DNA from: Corynebacterium glucuronolyticum DSM 44120
GTDB lineage: Bacteria > Actinomycetota > Actinomycetes > Mycobacteriales > Mycobacteriaceae
Direction: 5' to 3'
Assembly (NCBI RefSeq): GCF_030440595.1
Contig: NZ_CP047452.1
Span: 2,666,001 to 2,730,000, forward strand
Length of the DNA: 64,000 nt
Shown in pieces: positions 52,208 through 61,862 of the stretch (positions within the stretch are counted from its first letter, which is position 1; each line of letters begins with the position of its first letter). A program made the position numbers and the translations under genes. The notes below the pieces were generated by a model, which was not told where the DNA came from, ran no database searches, and worked only from the letters and a program-made list of their open reading frames with translations.

Positions 52208-52819
52208 ATGATTCTGTCTCTCACCGGAACATGGAGCATTAATCCATTCGGACCGCTTCGGGATTCGGACGACGCAGAAGACCTCTGGAGCCTGATTAAC
52301 TCCACTGCATCTATCATGTCGGGGGCTGCACTTTCCCCTTGGTTCGTTGGGGAAAGCAACGATAGTGAAATTCTAGGCAATGGCCAAGTAGACACTCTTG
52401 TGTTCGGGATCTACTCCGCAGACGAGAGCTCAGCTCCCGTTGCGACCTTTCTACCATCAATCATGCTGGCAATACAGATTAGTTTAAAAAAGGCATACAA
52501 ACCGGTAACGCCATCACGGATCACAGTGGAATTGCATCCGGGAGACAATTCCGGTTCGGTGCCAGCTTGCTGGTGGGGAAATTTCTTTAACCGGATAGAA
52601 AGATATGCGACGTGGGATTTGACAGTGTCGCCGTTTTCGTCCGAACTCGCCCGAAAAGCTTCACATAGGATTCCCTATCTTTTCGACACCGATGGGAACA
52701 ATTTAACTTCTAGCTCATGGGGTCTTATGGAAACCGCTGCTCTAATTAGTTTCATTACCGAAGAAAACGCACATTGGCAGAAGGTTTCAATCGATAGCCG
52801 AAAGAGCATCGTTGACTGA
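52208..52819 (+). CDS. Cytosolic hypothetical protein paired with the secreted one
   Basis: A 203-residue protein without signal or membrane segment, starting at ATG 52208. It is mixed alpha/beta by appearance, with Trp-rich patches (PACWWGNFFNRIERYATWDL). AT-rich like its neighbour, suggesting joint arrival. No family is recognised. A secreted small Cys protein followed by a cytosolic partner could be effector and immunity, but no motif supports it. Confidence 0.5.
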   Translation: MILSLTGTWSINPFGPLRDSDDAEDLWSLINSTASIMSGAALSPWFVGESNDSEILGNGQVDTLVFGIYSADESSAPVATFLPSIMLAIQISLKKAYKPVTPSRITVELHPGDNSGSVPACWWGNFFNRIERYATWDLTVSPFSSELARKASHRIPYLFDTDGNNLTSSSWGLMETAALISFITEENAHWQKVSIDSRKSIVD

Positions 52820-52889
52820 CGAGTCCTGGAGCTGTACATGCTAGAGAACCTTGACGGGTTGCCGCGACAGCCCGCGATTCCGGCCCCAG

Positions 52890-52921
52890 ACACCGCGATG
52901 TTCATGCATCGCGGTGTTGTT
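52890..52921 (+). terminator. Terminator behind the unknown pair
   Basis: A perfect 11-bp stem (52890-52900 with 52907-52917) with a 6-base loop, then TGTTTG. It lies 70 bases past the stop at 52819. Confidence 0.65.
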
Positions 52922-53057
52922 TGAGCAGTGACGGGTGCACACTCGGTAGCCTATCGCCAGCCCATTGAACAACGGATACCAGGATCTTTGTTAAGGACTA
53001 GGGGTCTTCAGCCAGTAGATATGCTGCAAAGCCCGGTACGGTTTGTCCGAGAATGGC

Positions 53058-53855
53058 CTAGGCCTCGGTGACCGTGTTGCGGAGTTGGCCGAGGCCTTCC
53101 ACTTCGATGGCGATTGTGTCGCCAGGTACCATGCGTTTCGTGCCAGCGGGTGAGCCGGTGGAAATGACATCGCCGGGGAGGAGGGTGATGGAGCCGGTGA
53201 TGTATTCGATGATCTCGCCGAAGCCCCAGATCATCTGGTTCGTGGAGGAGTCCTGCCAGGTTTTGGTTTCTCCCTCGTGGGTGAGGTGACCTTTGATCTT
53301 GGTGTCGGCAAGATCGTAGGCGTCGATGTCCGTGTCGATCCACGGGCCCATGGGGCAGAAGGTGTCAATGCCCTTGCCGCGGGTCCACTGACCCTCGGCG
53401 AACTGGAGGTTGCGGTCTGAAACATCGTTGACGATGGTCAGGCCAAGGACAACGTCGCGCCAGTTTTCCTTCTTCACGTTCTTGCAGGGCTTGGAGATGA
53501 CGAGAGCGATCTCGCCCTCGAACTCGACCTTCTGCGCGAAGTCAGGAATCTTGATGGCAGCGCCCGGTCCGATGATGGATGTCGGGGGCTTCATGAACAG
53601 CGTCGGCGGGAGGGTCGACGCGGACTGGTTGAAGACCTCCTGGACGTGGTCGGCGTAGTTGCGGCCGATGAGGAGGATCTTGGAGGGGAGCATCGGGGCG
53701 AGCAGGCGTACCTCGTCGGGTCCATACTCCTTGCCCGTGTACTCGGGGGCTTCGAAGGGGTGGTTGGAAATGGCTTTGAACTTTATATCCTCGCCGTCGC
53801 CCTCGACGACGGCGAAGGTCATAGCCTCTGGGGTTGCAATTCTGGCGTAACGCAT
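53058..53855 (-). CDS. Fumarylacetoacetate hydrolase-family protein
   Basis: A 265-residue FAH-fold enzyme. The family blocks are clear: ILLIGRNYADHVQE, KPPTSIIGPG, the metal ligands in VEFEGEIALVI and GLTIVNDVSDRNLQF, and GDVISTGSPAGT. Members hydrolyse or decarboxylate acylpyruvates and aromatic ring-cleavage products. ATG 53855 (MRYARIATPE) is the family-typical start; the upstream GTG at 53903 is not. It stands alone. Confidence 0.83.
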   Translation of the reverse strand: MRYARIATPEAMTFAVVEGDGEDIKFKAISNHPFEAPEYTGKEYGPDEVRLLAPMLPSKILLIGRNYADHVQEVFNQSASTLPPTLFMKPPTSIIGPGAAIKIPDFAQKVEFEGEIALVISKPCKNVKKENWRDVVLGLTIVNDVSDRNLQFAEGQWTRGKGIDTFCPMGPWIDTDIDAYDLADTKIKGHLTHEGETKTWQDSSTNQMIWGFGEIIEYITGSITLLPGDVISTGSPAGTKRMVPGDTIAIEVEGLGQLRNTVTEA

Positions 53856-54078
53856 AACGGAACTATAGTTCACGCCCGAGCTACCGGTTGGAAAATTCCT
53901 CAAATGGTGCCACCTAATGGACTAGAAAACTCACCAGGTGGGATTTTAGGCGACCGCGGCAGCACCGACGCCAGGATGTCCGGGTTCATCACAATGTTGC
54001 CGCCGCCCGCCAGAAGTGCGGGCAAGGCTAGCACGCCGGCGATAGAGCCCTCCTTCCTGGCAGCCGAGAAGACCAGCG

Positions 54079-55101
54079 ATGTTTAGTGTGATGGTCTGCG
54101 TCGCTCGTGCTGCCGCCAAACTGCGGTGCGGTCATGCCCTCAACCGTCAGGGTGAATGTTCCCGCACCTTTGGCGACGTCACCGCATTAGTTGGGGTGAG
54201 CCTCACCGTGCCCGAGGGCTCCATCTTTGGTGTCGTGGGAACCTCGGGTGCCGACAAGTCGACGTTGCTTCGCACCGTTAATGGACTGGAGACGCCGACC
54301 GGGGGCACGGTGACCACCCTCGGGGTGGAGCCAGCGACGCTCGGGGCTGGGGAACTACGAGGTCTGCGTCGTGAAGTTGGGATGATCTTCCAGCAGTACA
54401 ACCTACTGGGATCGAAAACCGTCGCGGAGAACGTCGCCATGCCCCTCACCTTGGAGGGGACGCGCGATGCGCGGCGGGTGAACGACGCGCTTGAGCTCGT
54501 CGGCCTCGGCGACAAGGCCGACGCCAAGCCGCGGGAACTGTCCGGCGGTCAGCGGCAACGCGTCGGCATCGCGCGTGCACTCGTCACGCGACCGCGGATT
54601 CTGCTTTGCGACGAGCCGACCTCCGCGCTCGACCCCATGACCACCGGCCAGATCTTGGATCTCCTCACCCGCATTAATGAGAAGCTGGGGATCACCATCC
54701 TTATTATCACCCACCAGATGAACGTCATCGCCCGCATCGCCGATGAGGTGGCCGTGCTCGAACACGGCCACCTCATTGAGCATGGCCCGGTGGAGGATGT
54801 GTTTTCGAGCCCTCAGCAGGAGCTCACCCGCGAGTTTGTGGCCACCACGGTGCCGCGAGCAGACGCTGACAGCGACACCGAGCGGCTCATCCGAGTGCAC
54901 CACCGCGACGGCGCCGCGCGATCGCTATTTGATAAGCTCGCCCACCTCGGCGTGCGTGCCTCACTTTTGCAGGCAAACGACCTGCCACTGCGCAGCACCA
55001 CCGTGGGCTCCATGCTCATCGGGCTGGACAATCCGGGCGCTGACCAGGCAATTGCCCTTATTTCACATACCGACGGACTCTCAGTGGAGGTTATCCGATG
55101 A
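54079..55101 (+). pseudogene. metN: Second metN copy, damaged (Walker A Gly to Asp, replaced 5' end)
   Basis: From codon 28 onward this is a near-copy of the intact metN at 49534, including LSGGQRQRVGIARAL, ILLCDEPTSALDP and the NIL domain. The first 12 codons of the original are replaced by unrelated sequence joined at about 54158, and no ribosome site supports the ATG at 54079. The P-loop reads GTSGADKST, with Asp59 where Gly is essential for phosphate binding. ATP hydrolysis is most likely lost. It arose by duplication of the metNI segment; the metQ part was not copied. It is called a pseudogene on these two lesions, although the frame is open. Confidence 0.7.
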
Positions 55102-55748
55102 GCCGTGTGACCCCAGAAATGTACCTCAACGCCGGGGCAGAAACCGCCTACATGGTGGGAATCGCCCTAGCCATTGGCGCTCTCATCGGTATCCCGCTGG
55201 CGCTTTTGATGGTGATCACCCGGCCCGGCGGGCTGCGCCCGCAGCCTGCCATTTACCAGGTGGTCAACGGGGTGGTGAACATCCTGCGCTCGCTCCCCTT
55301 CGTCATCCTCATGGTGGCCATTGTGCCACTGACGAGGCTCATCACAGGTACCTCCATTGGCACCACAGCAGCACTGGTGCCACTGACCATCTACATCGCT
55401 CCGTTTGTTGCCAGGCTCATCGAGCAATCCTTGCTTGAGGTAAGCCCTGGCATCCTCGAGGCTGCAGATTCCATGGGGGCAACCTTGTGGCAGACCATCC
55501 GCTACTTCCTCCTGCCGGAAGCCAAGGCGTCCATCATCTTGGCGCTCACCACCGCCACCGTGGGACTCATCTCCGCCACGGCGATGGCCGGGTACGTCGG
55601 CGGTGGCGGCGTGGGCGACCTCGCGCTGAGCTACGGCTACCAGCAGTTCGATACCGTCGCCATGGTGATAACCGTCATCATTCTCATCGTGGTAGTGCAG
55701 GGTATCCAGTCACTTGGCAACTACCTGTCCCGCCGCGCGCGAGACTAA
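55098..55748 (+). CDS. metI: Second metI permease copy
   Basis: A 216-residue permease almost identical in pattern to the metI at 50505 (EAADSMGATLWQTIRYFLLP; GGGGVGDLALSYGYQQF), with conservative changes. It overlaps the damaged metN copy by four bases. The frame is intact, so it might still serve with the other MetN, but its expression depends on the unclear upstream start. Confidence 0.8.
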   Translation: MSRVTPEMYLNAGAETAYMVGIALAIGALIGIPLALLMVITRPGGLRPQPAIYQVVNGVVNILRSLPFVILMVAIVPLTRLITGTSIGTTAALVPLTIYIAPFVARLIEQSLLEVSPGILEAADSMGATLWQTIRYFLLPEAKASIILALTTATVGLISATAMAGYVGGGGVGDLALSYGYQQFDTVAMVITVIILIVVVQGIQSLGNYLSRRARD

Positions 55749-55863
55749 GTATTCCTACGTGCTCCACACCACTGAGCGCCCCCGCAGACACCGCCACGAC
55801 ACATGCACTTAGCTCGGCGGACTGCGGGATCGTATACTTCGGAGTATGAGCGGCTAGTGCGCC

Positions 55864-56907
55864 CTAAGAATGCCAGGGGAGGAAAGTGGGGCTTGCACCT
55901 ATTGCGTCGTATTCTTTGAGCTCCATAGGAGGAGTGCGGAAAGTCTTTTCATTTTCTTCCACCTCATCGATGTCAAGATTTGCATCGACTTCCCTTTGAA
56001 TTCCCGGCCAACGACTAGATACCAACTCGAAGCCGTCTTTCACGATCGACATTCCATCAGGAAAGATGGTCTGCTCATCAACAAATGCACCATCAAAAAC
56101 CGAGGTATGAACCCGACAGCCAGAAAAATCAGCACCGGAAATGATTGCTCGGTGAAAGTGAGCGAAGAGCAAATCCGCTCCACGAAAGCTCGCACCTCGT
56201 AGCTCAGCGCCATCGAAATGCGCATGGGCGAAGACTCCAGAAAAGGTACAGTTCGGTACATATGCACCTACCCACCGCGAACGAGTGAAATTTCCCCCAG
56301 CAATACCCCCATCCCAATGTGAGACAGAGAAGTTAGTACGGCGAGCGGAAACATCCCGCAGACGAGCTGAGTTGAGGAAAGCCTCATGAAAGGATAGGTC
56401 ATCGAGCGAAATACCCGAAAGCTGGAGATAGGGAAGGTTCAGTCCAGCAAAAGACACCCGCACGGGAATCGAAACCAGTTTCACGTTGGCAATCCGGCCT
56501 AGGATTGTGGCCTGCTCCAAAACATTGGGCGACTGACCGAAGTACAACCGCTCGCCGATACGTTCGCAGATCCCGGTCACACCGAAGCTCACTGGATCCC
56601 ACTGACACTCATGGTGGAGCTGCGTAAATGCACGGTAGGGGCGAGCCAGTGGAGCTCCGCCTAGAGCAAATTTACGTTGTTCCTCTGAGAGGCCTCGATC
56701 CATGCCCGGGCAACCACAATCTGTGTGCAGAAACATCGCTAACACGTTGAAAGCGTCCTGTACACGATGGCTGACGGCCTCGCTTTTTGCTTCCGCGCCA
56801 CGAGAGTCAATATAGCCCAGTAGACGGTTCACTCCCTCCCGGCGGAGTTTACATTCCGATGCTTTCAGAAGCTCAACCGCAAGGTCAAAATCCTCGTTAG
56901 CCGTCAT
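55864..56907 (-). CDS. Pentapeptide-repeat protein 1
   Basis: A 347-residue protein. The N-terminal half is helical (EGVNRLLGYIDSRG, FNVLAMFLHTDCGC); from about 150 a run of pentapeptide-type A(D/N)LXX repeats is visible (FAGLNLPYLQLSGISLDDLS, then FDGAELRGASFRGADLLFAH) forming a right-handed beta-helix. Such proteins range from gyrase protectors to regulators; no specific role is visible here. It shares design with the protein at 57717 on the other side of an IS relic. No membrane segment. Confidence 0.7.
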   Translation of the reverse strand: MTANEDFDLAVELLKASECKLRREGVNRLLGYIDSRGAEAKSEAVSHRVQDAFNVLAMFLHTDCGCPGMDRGLSEEQRKFALGGAPLARPYRAFTQLHHECQWDPVSFGVTGICERIGERLYFGQSPNVLEQATILGRIANVKLVSIPVRVSFAGLNLPYLQLSGISLDDLSFHEAFLNSARLRDVSARRTNFSVSHWDGGIAGGNFTRSRWVGAYVPNCTFSGVFAHAHFDGAELRGASFRGADLLFAHFHRAIISGADFSGCRVHTSVFDGAFVDEQTIFPDGMSIVKDGFELVSSRWPGIQREVDANLDIDEVEENEKTFRTPPMELKEYDAIGASPTFLPWHS

Positions 56908-57122
56908 CGGACGCTACCAAATCTGCTCGTATCGTTGACGTAGTCCGGACAGACTGAACGAACCGGTCGAGTATGGTTCCCAGACTCCGACGGCTCGCAC
57001 CACGCGGTGACTACACCCACGTCAAAAGAATCATTAGACAATGAAGAGGGCCGACCCAAAAAAGTCCTTTCATTTCTTCCTCTATAAATCACAGTTATGA
57101 GGCTACCCGCAAGTTGTGAACA

Positions 57123-57720
57123 GTGGTATCCATTTTTTCCAGCTACGCCACCGCTATCAAAGAGCACTTACCTACAGTACGACGGGCGATGACCACCTTC
57201 CACGTGGTGCATCTTGCAGCCGGCAGACTCACCGCCGTTCATCCACGCTTCCAACAGGAGAAATACCACTGTAGGGGGCGAGAAGATGATCCGTTAAACA
57301 AGTGCCTAAAAGCACTTCTCACCTCTAAGAAACGATAGGCGCCTCGGCCGAAAACCAGCTTGGAACCTTATTCCCCGACGATCCTGGCCATCTGCAGCTA
57401 AAGGTCGTCTGGTGCGCCTATAAGTAGATCATCGTCTGTGATACCCAAATAAAAAAGGCAGCGCAAACAAGTACGCATGATATTATCTACCAGCTGAAAG
57501 CCATGACCAAAATCTATCCATAGCTCACTCAACTAGGACACAGCCTTCACAAACCTCTTTGACATCCTCGCCTACTTCAACGAAGGACTATCGGATGGAA
57601 CCGTCGAAGCAATCAATGGCAGACTCGAGCGCTTGAGAGGAATCGCCCCCCCACTTCTCCACCCTAAACCACTACCTCATCTACTCCGGAAGCATCGGCC
57701 ACAAAACCCACGCACTCTAA
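57123..57720 (+). mobile_element. ISL3-family transposase remnant
   Basis: Plus-strand frames preserve the C-terminal two thirds of an ISL3 transposase: AIKEHLPTVRRAMTTFHVVH, LAAGRLTAVHPRFQQEKYHC and EDDPLNKCLKALLTSKKR (57123-57338), then in other frames VVWCAYK, and FDILAYFNEGLSDGTVEAIN, GRLERLRGIA. A frameshift at a run of seven C (57646-57652) precedes HFSTLNHYLIYSGSIGHKTH and the stop at 57720. There are several stops; the 5' part is absent. It lies between two pentapeptide-repeat genes. Confidence 0.75.
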
Positions 57721-58505
57721 AACCGGAAGAGTCTCATCAGATCTGCGCTGTAAACAGCCCCTGGAAGATTTGGCGGAATAAATTCGCAACCTCTATATTG
57801 GAGACAGTCCGAGAACTGTTCCGCGCTGAAACTTGTGTAACGAGAAAACAGTGTACCTTGGAAAGTGCAGTCCACAAACGTACACCGATGAAACTCCACA
57901 GAATCGATGGAGGCTTCCGAAAAATCTACCCGTTCAAAAGTGCATCTCTCACAGTTCCCCCACGTGAAGCTGCAATGTGAAAAATCACAGTCAGTAAAAC
58001 GCGAATCGATTACCACAACCCCATCGAAGTGAGACCCAGACAGCTGAACCATACAGAACTCACCGTTAACGAGTTGAAATTGTCTAATTGACGATTCACG
58101 AAGATTCCTATTGGAAATATTGATTCCACCGCAGCCACTCGAATGTAGGGAAAGCGTATTCAGACCGAGCTTTACAATTCCCTTAGACTGTTCCGGCTGG
58201 TCCGGCGCACGCCAAAGGTAGGTGGAAATCTCTTGAAGTGGTTGGAGTCTACGCGCCAGCGCACCTAAGATTTCCCATTTAGCAACCGTGTAATACGTGG
58301 GATCCGACGTGCTTCCTTCATCCGGATGAGTGGCTTCATTAAATAGCAAATGAGCAACATCGTTAACTAAAGTGGACCCCTGTAACGATAGTTCATCCCC
58401 TAAATATACCAGCTGATAGGCCGATGAGAGCCGCGTTAAGGCGGATGTACTTCCGATTTCTCGGCTATACCTTTCATAGCGAGCATGCAGCTCTGTCTGT
58501 CTCAT
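57717..58505 (-). CDS. Pentapeptide-repeat protein 2
   Basis: A 262-residue protein from ATG 58505. The helical N-terminal half contains a VNDVAHLLFNEATH segment comparable to that of protein 1. Pentapeptide-like repeats occupy about 140-245 (DSRFTDCDFSHCSFTWGNCE, VDFSEASIDSVEFHRCTFVD). Its stop overlaps the end of the convergent ISL3 relic, so the original C-terminus may have been altered by the insertion. Function unknown. Confidence 0.65.
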   Translation of the reverse strand: MRQTELHARYERYSREIGSTSALTRLSSAYQLVYLGDELSLQGSTLVNDVAHLLFNEATHPDEGSTSDPTYYTVAKWEILGALARRLQPLQEISTYLWRAPDQPEQSKGIVKLGLNTLSLHSSGCGGINISNRNLRESSIRQFQLVNGEFCMVQLSGSHFDGVVVIDSRFTDCDFSHCSFTWGNCERCTFERVDFSEASIDSVEFHRCTFVDCTFQGTLFSRYTSFSAEQFSDCLQYRGCEFIPPNLPGAVYSADLMRLFRF

Positions 58506-58582
58506 GAGTGCCAGTATAGGCAGAGCGGGGATGCAGCCTGTTCTCTTAGGAACCTCTGGCATCCCCGCCTAGCTGGGCTAGC

Positions 58583-59974
58583 TTATTTCGCTAGCTCTTT
58601 TTTACCTGCACGGAAGTTAAGCGCGGCACGGCCCAGCTCAAAGAGCGTGCACACCACGGCGATGGGCGTCATAATCGCTCCGGGCGCAACAAAGAAGCCA
58701 CACACGGCGACAAGCACCGGCAGCAGGTGGATGCAGGATTTACCGATGTATCCGCCGAAGGACGGCATATCCACACCATCGGATTCGGCGACGGATTTCA
58801 CCATGAAGTTTGGGCCGTTGCCAATGTAGGTCATGGCACCGAAGAACACGGCACCGAGGCTGATGGCTACAAGGTAGTGCTCGGGAACTCCAGCCACGCG
58901 GGGATCGCCTGGAAGCTCTCCCGCGATGGAGAAGAACGTGGCGTACGTGGGCGCGTTGTCCAGGAAGGACGACAGGGAGCCGGTGAGGAAGTAGAAGCTT
59001 GCCTCGTTGAGGTTAAGCTTGGGGGCAACCTCGGCGAGGTAGCGAAGCGCCGGAATCATGGTGAGGAAGATGCCGACGAACACGGCGGCGACCTCGAGAA
59101 TCGGGGCCCACACGAACTTGTTGAGATCGTAGCGGACCTTATCCGAACCGAACTTGAGTGAGGCCAGTGCTGCAAGCCCCATGATGATCTCGCGGGTGGG
59201 AATCCAATCCGTGAGCGTTGCGGTGCCTGACTCGATTGCTTCAGCATTCATTGAGGGAGCAAGAGCAACGGCAACGATGATGATGGCGAAGAAAAGGAAG
59301 TTGATCTTGCCGTCGAGGTGGATCGGCTCGGTCTCCGTGCGGTCGCGCTCGGTGTCCTCCTTAGACTCCATCGCGTGGATCTTGCGGTCGAGGCAGTAGT
59401 AGCTCACGAGCAGGAGGATGAACACGAATGCCCATTCCTTGAACAGGCTGAACGTCCACGTGAACGGCACGCCGCGGAGCATGCCAAGGAACAGCGGCGG
59501 ATCACCCAGCGGGGTCAACAGACCACCGGCGTTTGCGACGATGAAGATTGTGTAGATAACAGTGTGGGCGACGTACTTGCGTTCCTCGTTGGTTTTAAGT
59601 ATCGGCCGGATGAGCAGCATCGCCGCACCCGTGGTGCCGATGAAGGAGGCAATACCGCCACCGATGGCGAGGAAGATGGTGTTGTTACGGGGTGTCGCTT
59701 CCACGTCGCCACGCAAATAGATGCCACCAGCCACCGTGAACAGACACAGCAACAGCATGATGAAGTTGAAATATTCAATGGCGGCGCCAAGGACGGCTGC
59801 GGGCTCCCCGCCGAGGATCATCCACGCGGCGACGGGCACGCCCAGGATGAGTGCGACAATCAGCTGGTTACGGGGTCTATCCCAGAAGCCGGAAAGTGCG
59901 GGCACAAGCGGAAAAATGGCGATGCTTAAAAGCATCAGTACGAAGGGGATTAGACCCCAGGCTGGAATAGTCAC
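58583..59974 (-). CDS. NhaD/CitMHS-type sodium:proton antiporter
   Basis: A 463-residue membrane carrier with about 12 helices, of the ion transporter superfamily (NhaD branch). Typical blocks are ASFIGTTGAAMLLIRPIL in the first half with NAGGLLTPLGDPPLFLG, and in the second half SSFLDNAPTYATF with TYIGNGPNFMVKSVAE: the paired Gly/Asn-Pro re-entrant loops. It probably exchanges Na+ for H+, helping with salt and pH. Monocistronic, starting at ATG 59974. Confidence 0.8.
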   Translation of the reverse strand: MTIPAWGLIPFVLMLLSIAIFPLVPALSGFWDRPRNQLIVALILGVPVAAWMILGGEPAAVLGAAIEYFNFIMLLLCLFTVAGGIYLRGDVEATPRNNTIFLAIGGGIASFIGTTGAAMLLIRPILKTNEERKYVAHTVIYTIFIVANAGGLLTPLGDPPLFLGMLRGVPFTWTFSLFKEWAFVFILLLVSYYCLDRKIHAMESKEDTERDRTETEPIHLDGKINFLFFAIIIVAVALAPSMNAEAIESGTATLTDWIPTREIIMGLAALASLKFGSDKVRYDLNKFVWAPILEVAAVFVGIFLTMIPALRYLAEVAPKLNLNEASFYFLTGSLSSFLDNAPTYATFFSIAGELPGDPRVAGVPEHYLVAISLGAVFFGAMTYIGNGPNFMVKSVAESDGVDMPSFGGYIGKSCIHLLPVLVAVCGFFVAPGAIMTPIAVVCTLFELGRAALNFRAGKKELAK

Positions 59975-60109
59975 AAGTCACATCCTCACATTGAATCAGA
60001 GTTAAAACACTCTTCAGTGTAAACGGGTTGTGGGTGACGCGACACAACAGATAGTAGTGATTGTGTGACTTTTTCACCCTTTTCCCAGGTCAGACCAACA
60101 CAACGCATA

Positions 60110-60150
60110 CACACCACACAACACTCGCATGTGGTGTGTTGTGTAGAGTG
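60110..60150. repeat. Left flanking repeat of the AlbA_2 relic
   Basis: An inverted repeat CACACCACA/TGTGGTGTG (60110-60118 with 60130-60138), and the 20-base sequence gtggtgtgttgtgtagagtg at 60131-60150, which recurs exactly at 61711-61730. Confidence 0.65.
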
Positions 60151-60173
60151 TTGATATTTGGGAAAGGATTGCA

Positions 60174-61648
60174 GTGGATCAAAGAGAGCTTGATGCACTA
60201 GTGAAAAGCCTGCGGCAAATCGGGACAGACACCTCTAGCGTGGAGGTCAAAGCCGCTGCTGGTGGCTTCCCCAAGAAACTGGTCCGCGACATCTCTTCTT
60301 TTGCAAATACAGACGGGGGAACTGTGATCCTAGGTCTTGATGAGGAGAATGGATTCGCCCCATCGCCACATTTTGATGCCCGGAGCATTGCAGATGCCCT
60401 AGCAACAGTATGCAGGGAGCAACTAGTTCCCAGTGTCACACCCAGATTGATACCCTGACGTGAGAAGATGCGCCCGTAGTTGTTGGAACGATCGCACCTC
60501 TCGACCCACGACTTCGACCATGCTACGTTGCAACACAGGGAAAATACTGCGGAAGTTTTATTCGCGCACAGGATGGAGCGCGGAACCTGAAGCCGTATGA
60601 GATAGACAGGTTGGAAGAGAATCGGACACAGCCATTGTGGGATAGTGAAATCGTTCCTCGGGCAGGGCTGGTGAATCTGGATCCGGAAATTATCCAAGGA
60701 ATACTAAAACGCGAGCGTTTGATCCACGAGCGAATCTTCAAAAATAAATCTGATGAAGATGCCCTCTTGAGCCTCAACGTTCTTGCACGAGACGATCGCG
60801 GAGTACCACGCCCTACAATCGTCGGGCTTTTATGCGCAGGCGCTTTCCCACAACAGTTCTTTCCACGGCTCAGCGTCACATTTTCCAACTATGTTGGCGA
60901 TTCAAAGGCGACAAATGACACTGGCCAGCGATTCATAGACAACCAGAGCTTCGTCGGACCTATTCCCCCACTTGTTTTCGACGCGGTAACCGCCGTTCAG
61001 CGCAATATGCGCGTAGGAGGCATGATCGAAAGAGTTTACCGCAAGAATCTTCCTGATTACCCTCCAATTGCAGTACGCGAAGCAATCACAAATGCACTCA
61101 TGCACAGGGATTATTCTCCCCAAGCTCGAGGTGCACAAGTACAGATCAACATGTACCCAGATCGATTGGAGATATTCAATCCCGGAGGACTTTACGGCAT
61201 AGTCACAGAGGATAATCTCGGCCAAGCTGGTATCTCGAGCACCCGGAATCAATACTTATCCCGGATTCTGGAAGTTTGCGAGTATCCGGCCGGTGGTTTT
61301 GTCGCAGAAAACCGTGGTAGTGGTTACCAAGAGATACTCAGCCAACTGGAAGCACAGATGCTTCCACCTCCAATCCCCGAGGATTCACTCACCGGTTTCC
61401 GCCTCACCTTCAAAATTCGGCAGCCGACTGCCCCTAAAAAGCAAGCGGCAAATGCGCAGAGTAGTAGGCAGAGAATCATTGATTACGCCAGTAAGCATGC
61501 AACTTCTTCCAGTCGCGAACTAGCTGCAGCAGCTGGAATCACGCTCAGTGGTGCGCGCCGGATCCTTAAAGACCTCGTTGAAGAAGGCGAACTCGAACGC
61601 ACCCGACCGCTAAGGAGCCCCAAACAACGGTACCGCCTAGTACGTTAG
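60174..61648 (+). pseudogene. AlbA_2-domain (Schlafen-like) regulator, broken
   Basis: The first frame (60174-60458) gives the AlbA_2 nucleic-acid/ATP domain start (VEVKAAAGGFPKKLVRDISS, FANTDGGTVILGLDEENG) and ends prematurely. The protein resumes in another frame as EDAPVVVGTIAPLDPRLRPC and continues (ATPase-like C domain with AVREAITNALMHRDYSPQAR, then NPGGLYG and ENRGSGYQEI; winged helix TSSSRELAAAAGITLSGARR) to the stop at 61648. A one-base deletion near 60450 and an in-frame TGA just after it (probably a former CGA) separate the halves. Intact homologues are about 490 residues. Repeats flank the gene on both sides. Confidence 0.82.
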
Positions 61649-61686
61649 CTCTTTTCGCGGGCATCTTAGAAAGTCGCCCGAGTAAC

Positions 61687-61730
61687 CAACACACCACACG
61701 CGAGTGTTGTGTGGTGTGTTGTGTAGAGTG
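61687..61730. repeat. Right flanking repeat of the AlbA_2 relic
   Basis: A perfect 13-bp inverted repeat (61687-61699 with 61709-61721), containing the 20-base sequence gtggtgtgttgtgtagagtg (61711-61730) identical to the left copy. It may be a terminator, an operator or an insertion boundary. Confidence 0.65.
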
Positions 61731-61862
61731 CTCACGCTTGCCCTGGTAGAGGCTAATTTTTCTATCATTAGCTTCCTTTGGATCATGCCCCGGCTCCGAG
61801 CCGGAGCACAAGAAACACGCCACATAACAGGCACGCGAGGCAGGCGCGCTTCTGCGCGCCTG

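Noticed and set aside
54079..55101. Second functional MetN
   Set aside because: Walker A has Asp for the essential Gly and the 5' end is replaced; listed as damaged copy instead.
60061..60080. GlxR (CRP-type) site upstream of the AlbA_2 gene
   Set aside because: TGTGA and TCAC are present, but the spacing is five bases instead of six and the last base does not match.
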